NCBI GenBank assembly: GCA_025924315.1 | Contig: JAICIO010000060.1 | Span: forward strand, 1-33,203 | Reading direction: 5' to 3' | Length of the DNA stretch: 33,203 bases | Source of the DNA: Phycisphaerae bacterium | Lineage (GTDB): Bacteria > Planctomycetota > Phycisphaerae > Tepidisphaerales > Tepidisphaeraceae | Shown here: in pieces, positions 7,720-14,625 of the stretch | Position numbering within the stretch: position 1 is the first letter of the stretch | Layout: every line of letters begins with the position of its first letter | Made by a program: the position numbers and the translations under genes | The notes under the pieces: model-generated | The model's input: the letters and a program-made list of their open reading frames with translations, nothing else | What the model was told of the DNA's origin: nothing | Database searches by the model: none

Positions 7720-7736
7720 ACAAGTCGGACGATGAA

Positions 7737-7766
7737 AAAGCCCCGACTGCTTGCAGTCGGGACTTT
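7737..7766. terminator. Bidirectional intrinsic terminator upstream of mreB
   Basis: The stem AAAGCCCCGACTG pairs with CAGTCGGGACTTT around a CTTG-type loop. A run of T follows the stem on the minus strand (CTTTTT), and a weaker one on the plus strand (CTTTGTTTT). No gene ends here. On the minus strand it would end a transcript coming from the gene-free segment 7770-8100, just before the mreB promoter. Confidence 0.7.
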
Positions 7767-7808
7767 GTTTTATACCACGCCGATGACCTCATCATCCCCC
7801 CGCGCGAA

Positions 7809-7967
7809 CCCGGGACATGAATGTTGCCCCGGGCTCTCGCGCTCCCTCACCGGAAGACCCCTTCCCGCACGAAGTTCAACAGCGGCGCCGGGCGACGAGC
7901 CTGTAGCAGGCAGCCGGGCAGCGACTGCCTGAGGGGACGGACTCGTAAATGGTTTCCCCGGCGCCGC
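7809..7967 (-). other. Strongly self-complementary non-coding segment, candidate RNA
   Basis: The gap 7599-8127 has no convincing gene. Open frames here lack domain-like sequence. A hairpin CCCGGG...CCCGGG lies at 7809-7833. An 11-bp stem follows (7882-7892 with 7957-7967, GCGGCGCCGGG). It encloses a 5-bp stem (ACGAG 7895-7899 with CTCGT 7942-7946) and two small hairpins (GCCTG-TAG-CAGGC and GGCAG-CGA-CTGCC). This is a closed multibranch fold of about 86 nt. It does not match the tmRNA, RNase P, SRP or 6S signatures I know. The minus strand is assigned only because a terminator with a better leftward T-run lies at 7737-7766. Confidence 0.35.
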
Positions 7968-8030
7968 AGGAGAGATGTTTGTGGTGAACGTCACGGGATC
8001 CATCAAACCAAGGTGCCGACGATGCGCCTA

Positions 8031-8051
8031 TTGCCCTGAACAGGGCTATGC
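8031..8051. repeat. 21-bp palindromic element, copy 1
   Basis: The sequence ATTGCCCTGAACAGGGCTAT plus a final G contains the palindrome GCCCTGAACAGGGC. Its exact reverse complement is at 22231-22251, 14 kb away, also in a gap upstream of a gene on the plus strand. Confidence 0.75.
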
Positions 8052-8073
8052 GCGTAAATGGCCGAGGTCCAAG

Positions 8074-8114
8074 GGCCAATGACGCATTGGTCATTGGGAT
8101 TTAACTGTTGGCCC
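8074..8114 (+). promoter_or_regulatory. Nested inverted repeats upstream of the LuxR-type gene, possible operator
   Basis: The outer arms GGGCCAA (8074-8080) and TTGGCCC (8108-8114) enclose inner arms CCAATGAC (8077-8084) and GTCATTGG (8091-8098). The block ends 13 bp before the ATG at 8128. The inner 8-bp dyad with a 6-bp spacer is the size of a dimeric HTH binding site. It could also be another copy of an intergenic repeat family. Confidence 0.4.
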
Positions 8115-8127
8115 TTATCATTGTGCT

Positions 8128-8877
8128 ATGCCGCTGCGCTTACGCGATGTGAGATCAGCCTTTCGTCTGCTTGGAGAAGTTCGCGAGTTGGGAGCCGATC
8201 CAAACGTCTGGCGGCCGCACATGGTTTTGGGATTGCGGAAGCTGGTGGACGCCGCCGTTGTGGTGTCGTCGGAGGTGCACTTTCGCAAAACGCGCGATGC
8301 GAACGTCGTACGCGTCGTCGACATCGGCTGGGGCTGCGATGAGGACGGAAATCCCTGGCGGATTTACAACGAGCAGGATGAAAAGCCTGAAGCGTATTGG
8401 TTGCGCTTGAGCCAATCCCCCGCGACGACGACGAAGGATGAAGACGTCGTGGCGGTGAAGCCGACCAAGCCAACCTACGGCGGAAGCTCCTTCATCCTCT
8501 CGCAATGCGAGCTACCGCACATCGCCGCGGTCGATCAGCTTGGACTGCACCGCGCATGGGGCAATCAATCCTTCACCGCATCCGAACATCGGCTCGTGCG
8601 GTTATTCCATCTGGAGCTCGCGCGCCTCTGGCGCGCCGACGCACTCAAAAAGGCAAGCGATCCCGCGAGCGATCTTCCTCCGCGACTCGCGCAAACGCTC
8701 AACGAACTCGCGAGTGGATTGAGCGAGAAACAAGTGGCGCTCAAGCTCGAGCTCAGCCCGCACACGATTCACAATTACATCAAAGCGCTGCACCAGCGCT
8801 TCGGCGTGAGCAGCCGCGCCGAGCTCCTCGCGAAGGCCGCGCGCACGCCGGCGTTTCAACCGAAGCTCAGCATTTGA
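8128..8877 (+). CDS. LuxR-type helix-turn-helix transcriptional regulator
   Basis: A 249-residue protein. The C-terminal 60 residues (about 183-240) are a LuxR/GerE-type DNA-binding domain: LPPRLAQTLNELASGLSEKQ, VALKLELSPHTIHNYIK, then a conserved-looking LHQRFGVSSRAELLAK. The N-terminal part (1-180) resembles a sensory domain of GAF/PAS size, but no ligand or family can be named. It ends in a helical linker (TASEHRLVRLFHLELARLW) often seen before LuxR domains. No receiver domain is present. The ATG at 8128 is preceded by nested inverted repeats and lacks a clear ribosome-binding site. Confidence 0.82.
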   Translation: MPLRLRDVRSAFRLLGEVRELGADPNVWRPHMVLGLRKLVDAAVVVSSEVHFRKTRDANVVRVVDIGWGCDEDGNPWRIYNEQDEKPEAYWLRLSQSPATTTKDEDVVAVKPTKPTYGGSSFILSQCELPHIAAVDQLGLHRAWGNQSFTASEHRLVRLFHLELARLWRADALKKASDPASDLPPRLAQTLNELASGLSEKQVALKLELSPHTIHNYIKALHQRFGVSSRAELLAKAARTPAFQPKLSI

Positions 8878-8902
8878 CTTCTGGCGTTCCGCGATCACTC
8901 GC

Positions 8903-8979
8903 GTAGGGTCCGCTTCAGCCGACCGGTTATTCGTCTTTACGCACACAAGAAATAACCGGTCCGCTGAAGCGGACCCTAC
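8903..8979. repeat. 29-bp inverted repeat, GTAG-tagged doublet (REPIN-like)
   Basis: Arms 8903-8931 and 8951-8979 are reverse complements with one mismatch. They are the same sequence as the arms at 6461-6534, but the 19-bp loop differs. The element lies between two convergent genes, 25 bp after the LuxR-type stop and 9 bp before the stop of the next leftward gene. Confidence 0.9.
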
Positions 8980-8988
8980 AACAGGAGG

Positions 8989-9348
8989 TCATTTGCTTAG
9001 AAGCCTGATGAACGAATGCGCATTGCTGTACCAGAGGCAAAACGCGATCGTCGCGGCGACTTCGATGACGCCGAGCGCCAGCGCGACGAGCGCGTCGTTC
9101 TTCCCCTTTTCATCCTTCGCGCGACTCATCCCCGCCAGCGCATCGGCGGCGATGTACGTCGCGATCGCGCCGAGTGGCAAAATGATGATTCCCATCATTG
9201 CCAGCGACCACGCGATCTTGGCTTTGTTCTCGAAATTGTCTTTCGGCTTGTAGGTTCGATAGACGGGAAACTGCCCGGGCAAGATCGAGGTCCGAACCGG
9301 TGGAGTGGGATCCGAATCTGAAGATTGATTCTCCATTCCGTCCGGCAT
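8989..9348 (-). CDS. Small membrane protein, two helices
   Basis: About 119 residues from the ATG at 9346-9348 (MPDGMENQSS). In-frame alternatives are an ATG at 9336, an ATG at 9357 and a GTG at 9426. A proline-rich cytosolic N-terminus is followed by two hydrophobic helices (about 48-69 and 88-107) separated by a charged loop (SRAKDEKGKND). The layout resembles DUF4190-type small membrane proteins, but the match is too weak to name. It stands alone, downstream of the EamA gene by about 100 bp on the same strand. Confidence 0.6.
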   Translation of the reverse strand: MPDGMENQSSDSDPTPPVRTSILPGQFPVYRTYKPKDNFENKAKIAWSLAMMGIIILPLGAIATYIAADALAGMSRAKDEKGKNDALVALALGVIEVAATIAFCLWYSNAHSFIRLLSK

Positions 9349-9450
9349 GATGAACATTGTAACAGACGCCGCATCTGAGCGAATCGAAGAGGCGGATACC
9401 GGCAAAATCAGGCCGAAATCCGCCACGTCGCGTAGCTCCGAAGCGGCGTC

Positions 9451-10425
9451 TTAATCCAGTACGACCACCTTCACGCGTGTTCGTGCAGCCAGCAATTCAA
9501 CCACGAGATTTGCAAGAAGAATCAGCGCCGCGCCGATGATCCCGGCCCGTTCCAAGCCCCGACCCGTCATCCACCACGCGAATGCTGCCGCGAGCACCGG
9601 TTCGATCATGTAAATCAGCGCCGCCCGAGTAGCATCGACCCGCGGTTGAAAACGATTGAGGATTCCGTACGCGCCGAGCGTGGCAAAAATCACGAGCAGC
9701 GCGAAATTCCACACAACATTCTTCGCAAGCACCAGTGTCACGATTTGCTTCGAAAACATGACCTGCTCGCCGCCTTTTACGAAGAAGCAGGTGAAGAGCG
9801 AAATGAAGCCGGCGACGAAGAATTGGCCGGCGGTCAGGCGCATCGGGTCGTCGAGCGGCGTGAGCGCGTTCACCGCGAGGATGTAGAGCGAAAACAGGAT
9901 TGACGCGAAAAGGCCGAAGAGTTCGCCCCAGCCGAAACCCGTCGGCGTCGGGCCGGTCATCAGGTAGATGCCGACCGCGGCGGTGATCACGCCGATCCAC
10001 ATGGTCGCCCGCGGCGGTTTGCGCAGGGCGATCGTCATCATCAGCGGGACGAAAATGATCGTGAGGCTGGTGAGAAACGCCGCGACAGCTTCGCTCGTAC
10101 GATCGAGCCCGAGATGCTGCGAAATCATTCCGATGCCGAGCGGCACACCGATGATCAGTGTGCGCGTCACGCTCGCGCCCGACCATCCGCGACGCGCGCT
10201 GGGAAACAGGATCACCCAGAGAATCCCCGCGACGGTAAATCGCCAGCCGAGAACGAGGATCGGGCCCAGTGCCGCGCCCGGTGGAAGCCCCGCGGCATGA
10301 AGCACGCGCTCGCCCGCGGCCTTGGCCCAGGTGAACGATGCGCCCCAGAATAACGTGGCGACGAGGAGCGCGAGCGACGCGGTGCGATCATCAGGTGGAG
10401 TTGGCGCCGGTGATTCAGTTGGCAT
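9451..10425 (-). CDS. EamA/DMT-superfamily transporter
   Basis: A 324-residue protein of ten predicted membrane helices arranged as two five-helix EamA repeats. It begins with the DMT pattern LLVATLFWGASFTWAK (about 18-33) and has the repeat-end motif AAALIYMIEPVLAAAFAWW-like segment (ALIYMIEPVLAAAFAWW, about 271-287), where the proline in the PV/PL motif is a family hallmark. Family members export small metabolites such as amino acids; the substrate here cannot be inferred. The ATG at 10423-10425 gives a proline-rich cytosolic N-terminus. An inverted repeat lies about 55 bp upstream. Confidence 0.88.
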   Translation of the reverse strand: MPTESPAPTPPDDRTASLALLVATLFWGASFTWAKAAGERVLHAAGLPPGAALGPILVLGWRFTVAGILWVILFPSARRGWSGASVTRTLIIGVPLGIGMISQHLGLDRTSEAVAAFLTSLTIIFVPLMMTIALRKPPRATMWIGVITAAVGIYLMTGPTPTGFGWGELFGLFASILFSLYILAVNALTPLDDPMRLTAGQFFVAGFISLFTCFFVKGGEQVMFSKQIVTLVLAKNVVWNFALLVIFATLGAYGILNRFQPRVDATRAALIYMIEPVLAAAFAWWMTGRGLERAGIIGAALILLANLVVELLAARTRVKVVVLD

Positions 10426-10479
10426 TTGTCAGCTGATCGATCGAGATGCGAAGTTGAAGTCGTCGTCGTAGTCGCTTGC

Positions 10480-10515
10480 GGTTTCGCAGATAAACGCGTT
10501 TTGATCTGCGGAACC
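10480..10515. promoter_or_regulatory. 12-bp inverted repeat in the EamA leader
   Basis: GGTTTCGCAGAT (10480-10491) is the reverse complement, with one mismatch, of ATCTGCGGAACC (10504-10515), with a 12-bp spacer. It lies in the 130-bp gap upstream of the EamA gene. It may be an operator or a hairpin; there is no T-run. The CGCAGAT unit also occurs in the array at 20161-20240. Confidence 0.45.
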
Positions 10516-10554
10516 GCACCCGGCATTCGAAGCGGTGTTATCGATGAAGGGCGC

Positions 10555-11574
10555 TCAATGATCAACGTCGCGGTTGAAATAGTCGCGGATGAGGTCGTGA
10601 TAGGCGGCGGGGGCCTTTCCGTCTTGAATTTGCTGCAGCGCCTGCGTGCGTGAGGTCGACCAGTCGGAGGCTTGCCACGCGGTCGGGGACTGCCGCGGTT
10701 GCGCGTTCACGCTCGACCCGGAAGCATCGTGACCTGGTGGCGCGTTTGATTTGGCGATTCCACCGGCGCCCGCCTCATTGCCCTCGATCCTCGAGGCATT
10801 CGATGACGAAGCAGAACGCTGTTGTACTTCCTTAGATTTCGCGTCGGTTGTCGATCGTCCCGTGCCGGTGCCGTTCGAGGCGTCGCCCGGCTTCTTTACT
10901 GTCGACGCGGTTGAATTCGACTCGTTCGACGACGGCGCTGGAATGATCGAATGATCTTCGCTCGCCGGTTCATCCGGCATCCTTTTCGTCGGCGGTTGTG
11001 CGCGGCTCGCGATGCCTTCATTCGTGGTTTGCGGGTTTGATGATGCTCCATCGAATGCCCTGCCCTGCGCGCGCGCGACCGCCTGCGTGATGATCGGGTT
11101 CGTCGAAAGAATGCCAAGCGTGAGCATCAGCGTGGCGCCAAGCCCGATCCCGCCCCAAGCGCGAGCACCAAGACGATTTAGAATCACATCACGCGGCACA
11201 AGCGCTTGGGTCCGAGCATTCGCCATCGCGATCACCGCGGCGGACCATTCATCGGCTCTTGTATTCCCGACGGAAATTGCACTTGAGAGAAGATCGTGCA
11301 GCTTTAGTTGCCGGTCGGCTTCGATCGCGGCGCCGAGAACCGTCGGTCGAGATTTGAGCCCTAAGATGAGCCCGCAGGCCGTTCCCAACCCGAGCGCGCC
11401 GAGGATCATCGGCATTGCCGGCTGACCGCGCCAAAGCAGAATCGGATAAAGAGCCGCCGCGAAGACGCATCCGGCGAGCAGGCCGATTCCGCCGCGTTCC
11501 AGCGCGCGCCAGATCACCCAGCGACGGTGAATCTTCCGAATGAATGTCTCGAGCTGAATGGAAGAACGCGCCAC
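10555..11574 (-). CDS. Membrane protein with long Ser/Thr/Asn-rich linker, function unknown
   Basis: A 339-residue protein that I do not recognise. Three hydrophobic helices are visible (about 26-47, 53-73 and 143-162). A low-complexity stretch rich in S, T, N, G and P follows (about 170-300). The C-terminus returns to ordered sequence with WQASDWSTSRTQALQQIQDG and ends AAYHDLIRDYFNRDVDH. A terminal YxDLIRDYF motif of this type also occurs, as I recall, in planctomycete membrane proteins linked to BatA-like operons; this is a weak analogy. The GTG at 11572-11574 has GAGG 7 nt upstream and lies 17 bp after the TPR gene, so the two are probably cotranscribed. Confidence 0.65.
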   Translation of the reverse strand: MARSSIQLETFIRKIHRRWVIWRALERGGIGLLAGCVFAAALYPILLWRGQPAMPMILGALGLGTACGLILGLKSRPTVLGAAIEADRQLKLHDLLSSAISVGNTRADEWSAAVIAMANARTQALVPRDVILNRLGARAWGGIGLGATLMLTLGILSTNPIITQAVARAQGRAFDGASSNPQTTNEGIASRAQPPTKRMPDEPASEDHSIIPAPSSNESNSTASTVKKPGDASNGTGTGRSTTDAKSKEVQQRSASSSNASRIEGNEAGAGGIAKSNAPPGHDASGSSVNAQPRQSPTAWQASDWSTSRTQALQQIQDGKAPAAYHDLIRDYFNRDVDH

Positions 11575-11591
11575 GACGCCGCCTCGGAAGG

Positions 11592-12248
11592 TCAGTCTTT
11601 GATTCGTCGCCGAAGTTCGTGAACCGTCTGCTCGACGCAGGTGAGATGCGGGTTGATGCTGAGCGCTTTCTCGTAGTTCGTCACCGCTTTTTCAAATTCG
11701 CCCAGATGTGCGTAGCAATGGCCCATGCCCGCCCACGCGCCAAAATGGATCGGCATGAGCTCGACCGTTTTTTCACAATCTTCAATCGACGGCGAGAATT
11801 TCTCCTGCAAGAAATTCGCGATCGCTCGTTGGTTGTAGGCTTCGGAAAAGGTCGGGCAGATTTGAATGGCGTGATCGAAATGCTGAATCGCGTGCGGAAA
11901 ATCTTTGCGCTCGATCGACTGCACCCCGCGGCAGACCTCATGGTTGGCCTCGGGCGTTCCGCCGCGCATCCAGATCGACCACATGGCATGCTCGGCCATT
12001 TGATTGACCATGGGATCCGGATCTTTGAGTTGTTCAGCGATCGGTTCAAGGCACTTCTGACAACCGACGAGGGAGAGGCACAGGGCGGCGACTTTGCGCG
12101 CGTCTTCATGTGTCCCCGCAAGCAGCCCGATGATTTGCTCCTTCGTCCAGTTCTGGACGAGCAAGTCGTGCAGGCCGCGAAGATCGCTGCGCTTGAGCGC
12201 GGGCGTCACTGCCGCAACAAACCTGGCCGGGTCCATATCGATCGCCAT
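11592..12248 (-). CDS. TPR protein
   Basis: A soluble protein of 218 residues from the ATG at 12246-12248 (MAIDMDPARF), which has GGGTGG just upstream. A TTG at 12302 would add 18 residues. The first half is helical, with a HEAT-like look (DPDPMVNQMAEHAMWSIWMR). The second half has three tetratricopeptide units: KDFPHAIQHFDHAIQICPTF, EKFSPSIEDCEKTVELMPIH and GEFEKAVTNYEKALSINPHL. It probably mediates protein contacts; no partner can be named. It is followed on the same strand by the linker-rich membrane protein. Confidence 0.8.
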   Translation of the reverse strand: MAIDMDPARFVAAVTPALKRSDLRGLHDLLVQNWTKEQIIGLLAGTHEDARKVAALCLSLVGCQKCLEPIAEQLKDPDPMVNQMAEHAMWSIWMRGGTPEANHEVCRGVQSIERKDFPHAIQHFDHAIQICPTFSEAYNQRAIANFLQEKFSPSIEDCEKTVELMPIHFGAWAGMGHCYAHLGEFEKAVTNYEKALSINPHLTCVEQTVHELRRRIKD

Positions 12249-12383
12249 GTCCACCCGAGATGCTATGCCGTCGGGGTTATGTAATCCACGGGAGTCACTC
12301 AAACGGCCGCATCATTCTTCGGCGGATTAGCCGGATTTTCAATGTTTTTTTGCCTGCTGGTGTGATGAATCACGCTGCAATAA

Positions 12384-12590
12384 TCAATAACCCGGTCGCG
12401 GGCGACGATTCGCCAATTCGCTTTCTTTGTCGGCCTTGGGCGCCTCGGCTTCGGGTGTGAACGGGGTCGCATAGTACGCGCGGCGCTGCGCGGCGGACGC
12501 TCCGATCAATTGCGGCTGATAGCCGGTCTCCAGCTTGCTGCTGCAACCCGCCAGAAGCACCAGTATCCCCACACAGAGCCAAGGCCGCAT
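12384..12590 (-). CDS. Small lipoprotein
   Basis: A 68-residue protein from the ATG at 12588-12590, chosen because GAGGAG lies about 7 nt upstream. Signal peptide MRPWLCVGILVLLAGCSSKL carries a clear type II lipobox LLAGC, so Cys16 should be lipidated after cleavage. The mature part is short and rich in A, E and P, ending NRRPRPGY. No family is recognised. It is divergent from the YIP1-family gene. Confidence 0.75.
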   Translation of the reverse strand: MRPWLCVGILVLLAGCSSKLETGYQPQLIGASAAQRRAYYATPFTPEAEAPKADKESELANRRPRPGY

Positions 12591-12744
12591 GATCATTCTC
12601 CTCAAATAGCGAACGATTCCATGGGGCAAGATATCTGGCGCAATCGGAAAAGTCGAACTGGTTTCACGCCGAATGCGCTCTGTTCATCGCGACCATTCTC
12701 GTAGAGAATCAAACCGCGCAACGCAAAGGAGAAAGGGCGGCACC

Positions 12745-13437
12745 ATGGCGGTTACCTCCAAACCCCGCGGCGACACATCGATGGGACAGGGTCGGCGAAC
12801 GGATCTGATGAGTTCCGGCACGGGCACGCCGTGGGAAGATCGCGGACAGCTGGGCGTCGTGGCGGCGTATTTCAAGACGCTCATGCAGGCGTTCACGGCG
12901 CCCGCAACGCTCTTTGCCGAATTGCGCCGCCCCGACTCTGCCGGCGATGCGACCAGCTTCGCATTCATCTGCGGATTGTGGTGGAGCATCAGTGAGCTGA
13001 TCCACACGTGGATGTACGTGCATTTCGGAAAAGTGCCCGAGAGCGCCGCGTCACCCTGGTTCATGGGAATCATCATCGCCGTGGTTGCGCCGTTCGCGAC
13101 CGTTGCGATCGCGCGCATCGCGGCCATCGTCTTTGGCAAATTGATCAGCACGGAAATCCGCCCCACCGACGCGCCACCGGCTTTGCTCTTCAACCTTTTC
13201 GCGTACTGCTTCGCGCCAAGTATTTTCGCGATCATTCCGCTGGCGGGCATCCCGCTCGCTTCGCTCGGGACTTTCGTGCTGATGATCATCATGGCGATCA
13301 AGAAACTTCGCCTGAAGGTCGGCGGCGCGATCATCAACGTGATCTTGACCAGCATTGTGATCGCCGTGTGCGGCGCGGTGATCGCTTACGGCATTGGCTG
13401 GATCAGTACATTCCTTTACCACGCCTGGTTTGGTTGA
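12745..13437 (+). CDS. YIP1-family membrane protein
   Basis: A 230-residue protein with a cytosolic N-terminus and about five membrane helices covering residues 70-225. The layout and the segment FKTLMQAFTAPATLFAELRR followed by a helix with WWSISELIHTW fit the YIP1/YIPF-like family of bacterial membrane proteins, whose role is unknown. The ATG at 12745 is chosen because a purine-rich AAAGGAGAAAGGG lies upstream; the frame extends 24 codons further. The last 8 bp overlap the next gene. Confidence 0.78.
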   Translation: MAVTSKPRGDTSMGQGRRTDLMSSGTGTPWEDRGQLGVVAAYFKTLMQAFTAPATLFAELRRPDSAGDATSFAFICGLWWSISELIHTWMYVHFGKVPESAASPWFMGIIIAVVAPFATVAIARIAAIVFGKLISTEIRPTDAPPALLFNLFAYCFAPSIFAIIPLAGIPLASLGTFVLMIIMAIKKLRLKVGGAIINVILTSIVIAVCGAVIAYGIGWISTFLYHAWFG

Positions 13438-14185
13438 TTCAGCCCGCATTGAGCGGCATCGAAAACATCTGCTTGCGCGCATCGCTCGTCATTACAAAAC
13501 GGTGACGGAGCAGATGCTCATCGGTCCCCTGCGCCTGAATTTCACGCGTGTGCTCGACGCCGACGAAGTGCTCGATCAAGTGGTCGAAGCCGAAGACCGC
13601 CGCGAGCGCGCGACCGGGGATCGCCGCGACGGAAATGCGCTGCATCTGCCGTATTGGGCGGAGTTGTGGGACAGCTCGATCGGGATGGGACAGATGCTGG
13701 TGAAGTGGCAGACGGGAGATCTCGATCGGCTGCTGCCCAAGCCTTCAAAATCGCTCAGCTTCCTCGATTTGGGTTGTGGACAAGGCCTGAGCGGAACCGT
13801 TGCGGCGGCGCTCGGGCATAACGTGCTTCTCGGGGATCTGGAAGCGCCAGCCCTCCTCTTCGCGCGACTCAACACGTTGATGTATGAATCGCGCGCCCGC
13901 GTTCGTCGATTGAATTGGCAGACGGACGACCTCGGCGAACGATTCGATGCGATTCTCGGCGCCGATGTTCTGTACGAGCGCGCCCAGTGGGAATACCTCG
14001 AACGATTCTGGCGTGCGCACCTCGGGCCGACCGGCGCGGTCCTGTTAGGCGAACCCGGCCGACAATCCGGCGACGTCTTCCAGGAATGGATCGGCCCGCG
14101 AGGCTGGTCGCTCGAACGCTTCACCGAACGCGCGACAACGGGCAAGCAAATCCGTCTCTTCCGACTTCAGTCGCTGTCTGTGTAG
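13430..14185 (+). CDS. Class I SAM-dependent methyltransferase
   Basis: A 251-residue Rossmann-fold methyltransferase. Motif I is FLDLGCGQGLSG (residues about 111-122), followed by the acidic end of strand beta2 (LLGDLE) and a post-motif segment FDAILGADVLYE. The upstream LPYWAELWDSSIGMGQML motif is typical of the METTL-like protein lysine methyltransferase group, so a protein substrate is plausible but not shown. The start is uncertain: TTG at 13430 overlaps the YIP1 stop by 8 bp and would suit coupled translation, and TTG at 13394 is also in frame. Its TAG stop (13183+1000, at 14183-14185) is formed by the first bases of the inverted repeat 14182-14240. Confidence 0.82.
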   Translation: MVDSARIERHRKHLLARIARHYKTVTEQMLIGPLRLNFTRVLDADEVLDQVVEAEDRRERATGDRRDGNALHLPYWAELWDSSIGMGQMLVKWQTGDLDRLLPKPSKSLSFLDLGCGQGLSGTVAAALGHNVLLGDLEAPALLFARLNTLMYESRARVRRLNWQTDDLGERFDAILGADVLYERAQWEYLERFWRAHLGPTGAVLLGEPGRQSGDVFQEWIGPRGWSLERFTERATTGKQIRLFRLQSLSV

Positions 14186-14240
14186 GGTGTGCTTCAGCAC
14201 ACCGTCTTAATCACAAATGGTGTGCTGAAGCACACCCTAC
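14182..14240. repeat. Perfect 22-bp inverted repeat, GTAG-tagged doublet (REPIN-like)
   Basis: Arms 14182-14203 and 14219-14240 are exact reverse complements separated by 15 bp. Each begins GTAGGGT and contains the palindrome GGTGTGCTTCAGCACACC. Compared with the elements at 6461 and 8903, the stem bases change in complementary pairs while GTAGGG and GCTTCAGC stay the same. The GTAG supplies the methyltransferase stop codon. Confidence 0.9.
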
Positions 14241-14256
14241 AAAATTAAAAAGAAAA

Positions 14257-14280
14257 GCACGGATTCAAAGACCCGTGCTC
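14257..14280 (-). terminator. Leftward intrinsic terminator
   Basis: On the minus strand GAGCACGG and CCGTGCTT pair around a 10-nt loop and are followed by TTTTCTTTTTAATTTT. This is the strongest terminator in the window. There is no T-run on the plus strand, so it does not serve the methyltransferase. It ends either the antiporter transcript (stop at 14626, about 345 bp away) or a separate leftward RNA. Confidence 0.75.
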
Positions 14281-14625
14281 GTTGAAATCAAAATATACGG
14301 ATGATCCACTAGTGCCGTGTGAGAGCGGTTTTGATCAGACCCTCATAGTAACGTGGGTGATAGCGATCGGGAGGGTTCTCCCGTCTGACCCATTCTTTGC
14401 TTCCTGTCTTCGGTCGAGCTCATACAAAACTCGACACCGCAGGCATGCGCCGAGCGGGCGACTATCCCCGAGGGTTGATTATAGGTCTAACCAAATTAGT
14501 GCCCTCGAATCACTTGCAACGCAGAACGTCCGTACAGTTGAATACTATCGGTCACTTCGGCCGAGAGCAATCAGAAGAATAATACGTTTTGCAGGCGTAA
14601 AAGTTTGTGATTGACAAGAAAAGTT
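14281..14625 (-). other. 345-bp orphan segment, lower GC, no credible ORF
   Basis: This gap has visibly more A+T than its surroundings. One plus-strand frame is open (14282-14614), but it has no ribosome-binding site and a composition unlike the neighbouring proteins. Local hairpins include CGGGAGGGTTCTCCCG (near 14370) and CGAG...CTCG (near 14415-14433). A TATTAT occurs on the minus strand near 14580, without a good -35. Because a leftward terminator closes it, the segment is either a long 3' untranslated region or an unrecognised RNA gene. Remnants of an inserted element are also possible. Confidence 0.35.

Noticed and set aside
7770-8006. 78-codon minus-strand ORF upstream of mreB
   Set aside because: The proline/alanine/arginine-rich translation simply reflects GC-rich self-complementary DNA, and there is no ribosome-binding site or recognisable domain.
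14300-14345. Resemblance of GCCGTGTGAGAGCGG to the start of group II intron domain V
   Set aside because: Domain V needs a complementary second half after a short loop, and none follows. No intron-encoded reverse transcriptase is nearby.
14282-14614. 110-codon plus-strand ORF in the orphan segment
   Set aside because: It has no ribosome-binding site, no domain-like pattern and an arginine/serine-rich composition unlike real neighbours. The only terminator here faces the other way.
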